Below are positions 1 through 4,978 of a stretch of DNA of 6,695 bases, piece by piece; the first letter of the stretch is position 1, and the number at the start of each line of letters is the position of its first letter. The stretch is from the NCBI GenBank assembly GCA_943325425.2, contig CALPPJ020000072.1, positions 1 to 6,695 of the forward strand, in the 5' to 3' direction. The position numbers and the translations under genes were made by a program. A model generated the notes under the pieces. It was given only the letters and a program-made list of their open reading frames with translations, did not search any database and was not told the DNA's origin. Origin of the DNA: Bifidobacterium breve. GTDB lineage: Bacteria; Actinomycetota; Acidimicrobiia; Acidimicrobiales; Ilumatobacteraceae.

Positions 1-345
1 ATCACGTTGCCTCGGGCAATCGGCGAGCAGCGTGCTGCTGAACTGTTGATGACAGGTCGACGTATTGATGGAGCAGTTGCGCACTCCCTTGGTCTTGCCG
101 ATCGTTTGGCGGACCCCGAAGACTTGCTTAAGGAAACCCTTGAATTAGCCAATGAAATCGCCCTTTCGGCACCTTTGGCTGTCGAATCTATTCGGGCAAC
201 TCTTCGGGGAAATATCGCCGATCTAGTACATACCGCAACCCAGCACGAGATGGCAGAACAACTGCGATTGCGTCAAACCGATGATTTTGCTGAAGGCGCC
301 AAAGCTATGGCTGAACGCCGTACGCCAAATTTCAAACGTTCATAG
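1..345 (+). CDS. Enoyl-CoA hydratase/isomerase (crotonase family), C-terminal part, 5' truncated
   Basis: The reading frame is open from the first base, so the gene starts before the window. Only the last 114 codons are present, roughly 40-45% of a usual 250-270 aa crotonase. The visible part begins ITLPRAIGEQRAAELLMTG, which matches the family pattern of a Leu-Pro-Arg-x-x-Gly turn, then A-x-E-L-x-x-TG and the GLADRL segment. The C-terminal trimerisation helices follow, ending in DFAEGAKAMAERRTPNFK, the typical crotonase finish (EG-x-x-A-x-x-x-RR-x-P-x-F). Family members hydrate or isomerise enoyl-CoA thioesters in the cytoplasm, usually in beta-oxidation-type degradation. The oxyanion-hole and catalytic Glu regions lie outside the window, so hydratase, isomerase and other crotonase activities cannot be told apart. 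The LLM oxidoreductase gene follows 31 nt downstream on the same strand, probably in the same transcript. Confidence 0.9.
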   Translation: MTLPRAIGEQRAAELLMTGRRIDGAVAHSLGLADRLADPEDLLKETLELANEIALSAPLAVESIRATLRGNIADLVHTATQHEMAEQLRLRQTDDFAEGAKAMAERRTPNFKRS

Positions 346-364
346 TTTCGGATGATCTCATCAC

Positions 365-370
365 AAGGAG
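365..370 (+). promoter_or_regulatory. Ribosome binding site for the LLM oxidoreductase gene
   Basis: AAGGAG lies 6 nt before the ATG at 377. It is the only strong Shine-Dalgarno sequence seen ahead of a gene start in the window, and it supports that start. A distal operon gene would need an SD, whereas several other genes here look leaderless or SD-free. Confidence 0.8.
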
Positions 371-376
371 CAAACA

Positions 377-1252
377 ATGACCACAACTAGAAAGTCACCA
401 GTCGCTGGTGTCATGACGGTCGCCGACATGATGCAACCAAAAGATTTGATTGAGCATGTGCAACGCCTTGAATCAATCGGGCATGAGTCGGCTTGGCTCC
501 CCGATATTTTTGGTCGCGAAATTTACGTCACTGCAGGATTCATCTTGCATCACACCACCAAGATCAAAGTCGCGTCGGGTATTGCTCACATGTATGGGCG
601 CGACGCCATCTGTAGTTCGCAAGCCGCACGAACATTGTCCGAACTATCTGGTGGTCGCTTTATCCAGGGTCTTGGTGTTTCAAACACGATCGCGTCTGAA
701 ATGCGAGGTATTCCGTGGGAAAACCCGGTGCAAAAGACTCGCGATTATGTCAACGCGTTACGCGGTCCATTGCCCATCATGGCCCCAGCTGTTTATGAAC
801 CAGTCCCGATTTACATTGCGGCTCACGGACCCAAGATGTTGGCAGTTGCCGGAGAAGTCGCCGACGGTGCCAACACGTATATGCAAACTCCTGAACACAC
901 CACGCACGCTCGAGGGTTGGTTGGTGCGAACAAAGTTCTCAATGTGGTGCTTCCATGTTGTTTGACGACCGACCCCGCTATTGGTCGTGCCGTTGGTCGA
1001 GCGATGGTCTCGATCTACTTACCCTTGCCGGCTTATCAACGGCAGTGGGCATCGCAAGGTTTTGATGAATCCGATTGGACGAATGGTGGAAGCGATCGCC
1101 TAGTCGACACCTACGTGGCGTGGGGAAGCATTGAGACGATTCGCAACCGTATGCAAGAACACATTGACGCCGGAGCGAATTCAATCATCATGGCCGCCGG
1201 TGGGTACAGTCCCGAAAATTCGTGGGAACTTCTTGAGGCAACTGCGCCGTAA
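377..1252 (+). CDS. LLM-class (luciferase-like) oxidoreductase, probably F420-dependent
   Basis: This 291-aa protein has the features of the bacterial luciferase-like TIM-barrel family: an early helix and strand with ESIGHESAWLPD (32-43), a strand with KVASGIAHMYGRD (64-76), then the hallmark SGGRFIQGLGVS (91-102). After it comes PIYIAAHGPKMLAVAGEVADGA (144-165), the strand-helix that in this family contacts the cofactor phosphate. The C-terminal part has GSIETIRNRMQEHIDAGAN, as in F420-dependent members. Such enzymes transfer hydride between F420 (or FMN) and small organic substrates in the cytoplasm; many actinobacterial copies are involved in lipid, steroid or xenobiotic metabolism. At 291 aa it is shorter than methylene-H4MPT-reductase or glucose-6-phosphate dehydrogenase relatives (about 330-350 aa). 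This recalls the compact MSMEG_4141-type subfamily, though I cannot verify that placement. The start is chosen for the AAGGAG box 6 nt upstream. F420 rather than FMN use is inferred from family resemblance. Confidence 0.85.
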   Translation: MTTTRKSPVAGVMTVADMMQPKDLIEHVQRLESIGHESAWLPDIFGREIYVTAGFILHHTTKIKVASGIAHMYGRDAICSSQAARTLSELSGGRFIQGLGVSNTIASEMRGIPWENPVQKTRDYVNALRGPLPIMAPAVYEPVPIYIAAHGPKMLAVAGEVADGANTYMQTPEHTTHARGLVGANKVLNVVLPCCLTTDPAIGRAVGRAMVSIYLPLPAYQRQWASQGFDESDWTNGGSDRLVDTYVAWGSIETIRNRMQEHIDAGANSIIMAAGGYSPENSWELLEATAP

Positions 1253-1269
1253 CAATAAATGAAAGATGT

Positions 1270-2139
1270 TTACGAGCGCTGCGTATTGCGCTTGATCTCA
1301 TCCAAAATTTCTGGAATGCGCGCTTGGGGCAAGTTGTGTCCCATATCGGGGAATGCCAAGAGGCGCGCGCCCGGTATGGCCTTGGTCGTTGCGTAGCCGC
1401 CAGAAGGTTGCACGAGACCATCTTCAAGTCCGTGAACGACGAGTGTCGGCACATTGAGTTTCTTTAACTGTGGTGTGCGGTCGGGACTGGCCATAATCGC
1501 GGCCATCTGACGAGAAGTTCCATCAGGTGTGAAGTCTCTTTCGGAGGACAGTTGAGCGACCTCACGAATTTCAAGTTCGTCATACAGCGAACCCGAGAAC
1601 AATTTGAAGAGTGCAGCCTGGCGATCGGCAAAAGTTTCCTTGCTTCCACCGGTCAACTTGGCGGCTCGCAACAGCACCGATGTCTTGGGGCGGCCGACTC
1701 GGGGATTGCCAGTTGTTGACATGATTGATGTCAACGACTTAACGCGGCTTGGATGTTCAATAGCCATCGTCTGAGCGATCATTCCGCCCATTGACATACC
1801 AACGACATGGGCACGCTCAATATTGAGCGCATCAAGCAACCCAACCGAGTCCTTGGCCATATCGCTCAACAAATATGTCGACTTGGCAAATCTTCGTGAA
1901 ATTGAAAACAGTGCTGACTGAGTTTTTGTCGGAGGAGCCGCATCGATCTTTGTGGACAGTCCAATATCGCGATTGTCAAAAGTGATGACCTTGAATCCTC
2001 GATCAACTAGTCCGGCAACGAACGTGGCTGGCCAGGCAACGAGCTGACCGCCCAATCCCATGACGAGCAGCAGCGGCTCGCCATCACCATGCACTTCGTA
2101 TTCAAGAGTGATTCCTGTGGAAAGGGTTGTTGACGCCAT
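1270..2139 (-). CDS. Alpha/beta-fold hydrolase (esterase/lactonase type)
   Basis: The 289-aa length is typical of single-domain alpha/beta hydrolases. The order of motifs is complete: oxyanion-loop region LVMGLGGQ (25-32), the strand and loop ITFDNRDIGLS (52-62), nucleophile elbow G-M-S-M-G-G with Ser116, a helical cap (about 140-220), acid residue Asp240 in VVHGLEDGLV, and His268 in FPDMGHNLP. The DNRDIGLS segment and the overall layout resemble the RdmC methylesterase / 3-oxoadipate enol-lactonase branch. It should be a cytoplasmic serine hydrolase of an ester or lactone; the substrate is not predictable. No signal peptide is seen. The ATG start has no convincing SD, but a TAGGTT box sits 6 nt upstream, which fits a leaderless transcript. 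The gene converges on the LLM gene with only 17 nt between stop codons and diverges from the lipoprotein gene, so it is probably transcribed alone. Confidence 0.88.
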   Translation of the reverse strand: MASTTLSTGITLEYEVHGDGEPLLLVMGLGGQLVAWPATFVAGLVDRGFKVITFDNRDIGLSTKIDAAPPTKTQSALFSISRRFAKSTYLLSDMAKDSVGLLDALNIERAHVVGMSMGGMIAQTMAIEHPSRVKSLTSIMSTTGNPRVGRPKTSVLLRAAKLTGGSKETFADRQAALFKLFSGSLYDELEIREVAQLSSERDFTPDGTSRQMAAIMASPDRTPQLKKLNVPTLVVHGLEDGLVQPSGGYATTKAIPGARLLAFPDMGHNLPQARIPEILDEIKRNTQRS

Positions 2140-2145
2140 TACGAC

Positions 2146-2151
2146 AACCTA
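2146..2151 (-). promoter_or_regulatory. Putative -10 box of the hydrolase gene (leaderless type)
   Basis: On the minus strand TAGGTT (TANNNT pattern) lies 6 nt before the ATG, so transcription would begin at or next to the start codon. A GAGGTGA run further upstream is about 15 nt from the ATG, too far for a good SD. No convincing -35 box is visible; at the expected spacing is the half of the palindrome reading GGTTAC. Inferred from pattern only. Confidence 0.4.
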
Positions 2152-2162
2152 GTTCACCTCGT

Positions 2163-2172
2163 TTACCGGTAA
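2163..2172. promoter_or_regulatory. Perfect 10-bp palindrome, possible operator between divergent genes
   Basis: TTACCGGTAA is a perfect palindrome in the 115-nt spacer between the hydrolase and lipoprotein genes. It lies about 12-21 bp upstream of the proposed hydrolase -10 box, overlapping where the -35 would be. A repressor or activator bound there could affect the hydrolase promoter. A ten-base palindrome can occur by chance, and a near copy (TTTGCCGGTAAC at 2359-2370) lies inside the lipoprotein coding region, so the regulatory role is only a suggestion. Confidence 0.3.
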
Positions 2173-2241
2173 CCGAATCACTAGTCGTTGGCGACCGAGA
2201 AATACTGACTTTAGTCCTGATCAATGTTGCAGTCGGACGCG

Positions 2242-2247
2242 TAATCT
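2242..2247 (+). promoter_or_regulatory. Putative -10 box of the lipoprotein gene (leaderless type)
   Basis: TAATCT (TANNNT pattern) ends 7 nt before the GTG start at 2255, the spacing expected when the transcript begins at the start codon. No SD-like purine run precedes the GTG, which agrees with a leaderless mRNA. No clear -35 is seen. Pattern-based inference. Confidence 0.42.
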
Positions 2248-2254
2248 GAGTCGT

Positions 2255-3172
2255 GTGAAGACAAGTCATTTCCTTTTGGTTTTGAATTTTGTTGTGGCTC
2301 CCTCATTGGTTAGTTGCGGAGATATAGCGGATGACTCTGATATGTCTTCAATTCTGACTTTGCCGGTAACGGATTCAAGCAACGTTGATACAAGCGCTGA
2401 TACAAGTTCGCCGACATCTACCGAAGCCAGTACGACTGCTCCCTCGACAACTTCAGTGATTTCGCAAGAGACTTCAATTGGCGTCTATTTCATTAAAGGT
2501 GAACTGATGTCGGTCGTGGGTCGCCTCGTAGAGACTCCTGATATTGATGCGGCTTTACACAGTTTGTTGTTGGGGCCGACTGCGGTTGAAATACAAGAAG
2601 GAGTAACTTCATTTATCCCTGAAGGAACCCGTTTATTGAACGTTGAAGTCACTGATTCGACCGCTTTCATTGATCTCTCGCATGAGTTTGCGTCGGGCGG
2701 TGGAAGTCTGTCAATGATGGGCCGAATCGCCGAAGTGGTTTACACCGCTACTGCAATTACAGGTATCGATCGCGTCACAATTCGTATTGATGGCGTCTTG
2801 GTTGACGAAATTGGCGGCGAGGGTGTTGACGTTTCTGAAATAACTAGAACAGACTTGATTGATTTATCCCCCTTGATTCTTCTTGACTCGCCCGTTCCTC
2901 ACCAGGTGGTAAGTCGTGACATCCAGATAACTGGTATGTCAAATACCTACGAAGCCGGAATCAACTATCAAGTGATCTCAACTGACGGAACAGTGATCTA
3001 CGAGGGATACACCATGGCTACATCGGGCACTGGCACATGGGGAACTTTCGATCATGTCATCGCCACCTTGCCAGCAAGTGTGCTTGGCGATGTTGTACTA
3101 AAGGTATTTGAGTATTCGCCCAAAGATAGCGAACCGATCAATGCAGTTTTCGTACCACTGACGGTGGAGTGA
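2255..3172 (+). CDS. Secreted lipoprotein with GerMN and Gmad2 domains
   Basis: The 305-aa product starts with a short lipoprotein signal peptide: Lys2, a hydrophobic stretch (6-19) and lipobox L-V-S-C with Cys21 as the lipidation site. It is therefore expected to be anchored on the outer face of the cytoplasmic membrane. Residues 25-72 are a Ser/Thr/Asp-rich linker with a small DTSA/DTSS repeat. Residues about 75-186 match the GerMN domain: GVYFIKGELMSVVGR, then ALHSLLLGPT, FIPEGTRLLNVEV, AFIDLSHEF and a final VTIRIDG strand. Residues about 209-300 match Gmad2, an immunoglobulin-like domain: LDSPVPHQVVSRDIQITGMSN, YQVISTDGTVIYEG, and GTWGTFDHVI. Both domains are known from spore-germination proteins but also occur together in non-sporulating actinobacteria, with no defined function that I can assign. 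The GTG start is set by the signal peptide. The gene converges on the hotdog gene with 31 nt between stop codons and appears monocistronic. Confidence 0.87.
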   Translation: MKTSHFLLVLNFVVAPSLVSCGDIADDSDMSSILTLPVTDSSNVDTSADTSSPTSTEASTTAPSTTSVISQETSIGVYFIKGELMSVVGRLVETPDIDAALHSLLLGPTAVEIQEGVTSFIPEGTRLLNVEVTDSTAFIDLSHEFASGGGSLSMMGRIAEVVYTATAITGIDRVTIRIDGVLVDEIGGEGVDVSEITRTDLIDLSPLILLDSPVPHQVVSRDIQITGMSNTYEAGINYQVISTDGTVIYEGYTMATSGTGTWGTFDHVIATLPASVLGDVVLKVFEYSPKDSEPINAVFVPLTVE

Positions 3173-3203
3173 GCACGCCAACGATAATGGGTTGATTCAA
3201 AAA

Positions 3204-3923
3204 TCAGGGAAGTGCGACGATTGCTTCATGTTCAATCGTCGCAACGATGCGTCCATCTACTTCTATGTGTACATCAAGAATGGCCCGCTCACCATGTGAT
3301 TGAAAACGCCGAACTACCGTTGACTTAACGATTGCGATTGAACCGCCCTGAGCGATTCCGTGATGGCGAATGATGCTGCGGGTATGGATCCAACTTCCAC
3401 GGGCAACGAATTGGTGAACTACATTGTTGGCAAGAGCTGGCCACACAGCGGGGTGTACGTAGTTATTTTCAAGACAGAAGTTGAAATCATCACCGGCGCG
3501 TTGACCATAGTCAGAACCCCATTCTCCGATGAGCGGAATCTGAAGTTCTGGTAATACTTCACCAGAGCGCATCGGAGAAATCGGGCCAGAGTCTGTCACT
3601 GCAACAAATTGGGCACGGGGCTGATCGGGTTCATCAGTGATTGCATCAATCGTTGAAGATTCGCCACTATTGGTTGGCACACAACGTAAGGCGTCGCCGT
3701 CAAAAACTGGACGACGGAATCGCACTTCTCCTCCGCCGTTGTGCAACCAGTTTTCTCCCCAAGCAACGATTAAGGGATGAGTCAGATACGCGTAGGTCGT
3801 TACTCCGGCCACGAGTGCTCGCGGAAATCCGGCAGCCTGCGCGCCAGCATCAGTATGAATTGGGTTTCGAGCGTGCTCGGCAAGATTTGATGCCTTGATT
3901 TGCCAACTGATTGGTTGCGTCAT
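3204..3923 (-). CDS. MaoC-like double-hotdog protein (acyl-CoA dehydratase/thioesterase superfamily)
   Basis: With the start at the ATG at 3923 the product has 239 aa. The N-terminal half carries the MaoC/hydratase-2 signature region N-P-I-H-T-D (20-25), then AGAQAAGFPRALVAGVTTYAYL (26-47) and VRFRRPVFDGDAL (67-79), the strand with the Gly-Asp turn typical of hotdog domains. The C-terminal half (about 145-239) looks like a second, degenerate hotdog: IHTRSIIRHHGIAQGG and a closing strand pair ILDVHIEVDGRIVATIEHEAI. Active R-specific hydratases have Asp five residues before the signature His; here that position is Ala18 before His23, and the usual HG of the next helix is A-G. Hydratase activity is therefore doubtful; a thioesterase or ligand-binding role is possible. 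The frame stays open to 4103, but that extension overlaps the oxygenase gene and has no family resemblance. It follows the oxygenase by 22 nt without an SD, so probably shares its transcript; a GTG one codon earlier is an alternative start. Confidence 0.8.
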   Translation of the reverse strand: MTQPISWQIKASNLAEHARNPIHTDAGAQAAGFPRALVAGVTTYAYLTHPLIVAWGENWLHNGGGEVRFRRPVFDGDALRCVPTNSGESSTIDAITDEPDQPRAQFVAVTDSGPISPMRSGEVLPELQIPLIGEWGSDYGQRAGDDFNFCLENNYVHPAVWPALANNVVHQFVARGSWIHTRSIIRHHGIAQGGSIAIVKSTVVRRFQSHGERAILDVHIEVDGRIVATIEHEAIVALP

Positions 3924-3945
3924 CACAACGAAACTAATCAGCGTT

Positions 3946-4893
3946 TCACGCGTTGACGCGGAAGTCGGTGACCTGCGTGTCTTCAGTACCGAGGTCTGTG
4001 AAATTGTCGTAGGCACGAGCGGCCATGAACTCTTTCCAAGAGAATTCACGGTAACGCGCACCATCGACACACATCTCGCGAATTGGTTTGATCGTTGAAT
4101 CACGCGCTGGATTTTGGAAATACGGAATGCTGAAACGACGCTGTGTGGTCATCGGAACAACACGATGCACTGCAGCGCGGTATCGGTCGTTAGTCCATGC
4201 CTGCATGCAATCACCAAGATTGATCACGATTGTTCCGTCAGTGGGTGGAACATCGATCCAGCCACTATCGAGTGACTCTGTTTGTAATCCGCCAACATTG
4301 TCTTGCAACAAAAGAGTGATCGTGCCGGGGTCGGTGTGATAGCCGAGTGCGGTTGGGCCTAGATCAGGAAGCCCTTCACGCTCAGCTTCGGGAACAGGGT
4401 CGCCGACAGGGTAGTGATTGAGTCGCATCATGCTTCCGTAGCGACTGCCCATCATTTCTTTTTGCGATCCCTCCGAGAGTTGCAATGCGGAGTGAATGAG
4501 GGACAGCGTTCGATCAGCCAGTTTGCTGAATTCGTCAAAGGCTTCAAGCATGGTGTCGCGAAAACCTGGTAGGTCACGAGGCCAGCGATTGCGAGCATCA
4601 ATTTGTTCAATGGTCGGATCGAGGAAGTCGAATACTTCTTTGTTATCCCGTTTGCGTTTGGTGAGCTCGCGGTCGTAATAGCCCATGGGGTTTTCGACAT
4701 CACGAGTGATCTCGTTCTTGATAGAGCGATCAGTATCAAAAAATCGAGCAGTCTGTTGCCACGTGCGGTTGATGAGGTCGTCGAGTCCGTGGCCGCTCAG
4801 TAGGAAAAACCCGTGATCACGGCAAGCAGCATCGAGTGCGTCAAGAGACGTGGCAGTCGGGCGGGAAATATCAACGATCGGCACGGAAAGCAC
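3946..4893 (-). CDS. Isopenicillin-N-synthase-like Fe(II)/2-oxoglutarate-dependent oxygenase
   Basis: The 315-aa length fits this family (about 310-350 aa). The N-terminal DIOX_N region opens with VPIVDIS (4-10) and contains CRDHGFFLLSGHGL (24-37), both typical. The catalytic double-stranded beta-helix has RLNHYP (157-162), the metal motif H-T-D (His186, Asp188) in GYHTDPGTITLLLQD, the GGLQ strand with GWIDVPP, INLGD, the distal ligand His243 in AAVHRVV, and R253-F-S255 in RRFSIPYF, the R-x-S motif that binds the 2-oxoglutarate carboxylate. All iron and co-substrate ligands are present, so it should be an active cytoplasmic hydroxylase or oxidase. The substrate is unknown; being next to CoA-related genes says little more than a small carboxylic or lipid-derived compound. 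The GTG start is forced by an in-frame stop two codons upstream and by the conserved VPIVDIS. No SD is visible. It is divergent from the acyl-CoA synthetase and followed by the hotdog gene. Confidence 0.9.
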   Translation of the reverse strand: MLSVPIVDISRPTATSLDALDAACRDHGFFLLSGHGLDDLINRTWQQTARFFDTDRSIKNEITRDVENPMGYYDRELTKRKRDNKEVFDFLDPTIEQIDARNRWPRDLPGFRDTMLEAFDEFSKLADRTLSLIHSALQLSEGSQKEMMGSRYGSMMRLNHYPVGDPVPEAEREGLPDLGPTALGYHTDPGTITLLLQDNVGGLQTESLDSGWIDVPPTDGTIVINLGDCMQAWTNDRYRAAVHRVVPMTTQRRFSIPYFQNPARDSTIKPIREMCVDGARYREFSWKEFMAARAYDNFTDLGTEDTQVTDFRVNA

Positions 4894-4902
4894 ATGTCAT
4901 GT
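4892..4902. repeat. Short inverted repeat at the oxygenase start codon
   Basis: ACATG-T-CATGT is an 11-bp inverted repeat with a single central base, overlapping the GTG start of the oxygenase gene. Its position could suit an operator or affect translation initiation. Its small size means chance is a fair explanation. Confidence 0.25.
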
Positions 4903-4958
4903 TGGCACAAACGACCACTCTTGGGAAATGGTGTTCTGGGGATAGCGAACCCGACCCT

Positions 4959-4968
4959 TTATCGGTAA
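4959..4968. promoter_or_regulatory. Imperfect palindrome resembling the site at 2163-2172
   Basis: TTATCGGTAA differs by one base from the perfect palindrome TTACCGGTAA in the other divergent spacer; the 12-mers around them (4958-4969 and 2162-2173) agree at 10 of 12 bases. It ends 10 nt before the acyl-CoA synthetase GTG, in the region where a promoter or repressor site would act. The resemblance is visible directly; a common regulator is only an inference. Confidence 0.25.
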
Positions 4969-4978
4969 TGATGGTGAC

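Noticed and set aside
450..965. Long open frame inside the LLM oxidoreductase gene
   Set aside because: It lies entirely within a well supported gene in another frame, has an implausible composition rich in Cys, Arg and Ser, and resembles no family.
1274..1305. AGCGC/GCGCT inverted repeat near the end of the hydrolase gene, considered as a terminator
   Set aside because: It is a 5-bp stem with an 8-nt loop inside the hydrolase coding region and without a T-tract.
2253..2255. GTG two bases upstream of the lipoprotein start as an alternative start
   Set aside because: In that frame the next codon is TGA; only the GTG at 2255 opens the signal-peptide frame.
2387..2406. GATACAAG repeated at a 12-base period
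   Set aside because: It is two copies only and reflects the DTSA/DTSS repeat of the lipoprotein's low-complexity linker, not a separate DNA element.
3193..3206. TGATT-CAAA-AATCA hairpin between the convergent lipoprotein and hotdog genes, considered as a terminator
   Set aside because: The stem is only 5 bp, AT-rich, overlaps the hotdog stop codon and is not followed by a T-run in either direction, so it is too weak to call.
3924..4103. N-terminal extension of the hotdog reading frame, giving a 299-aa protein
   Set aside because: These 60 codons overlap the 3' end of the oxygenase gene, have no hotdog-like sequence, and the family-like part begins right after the ATG at 3923.
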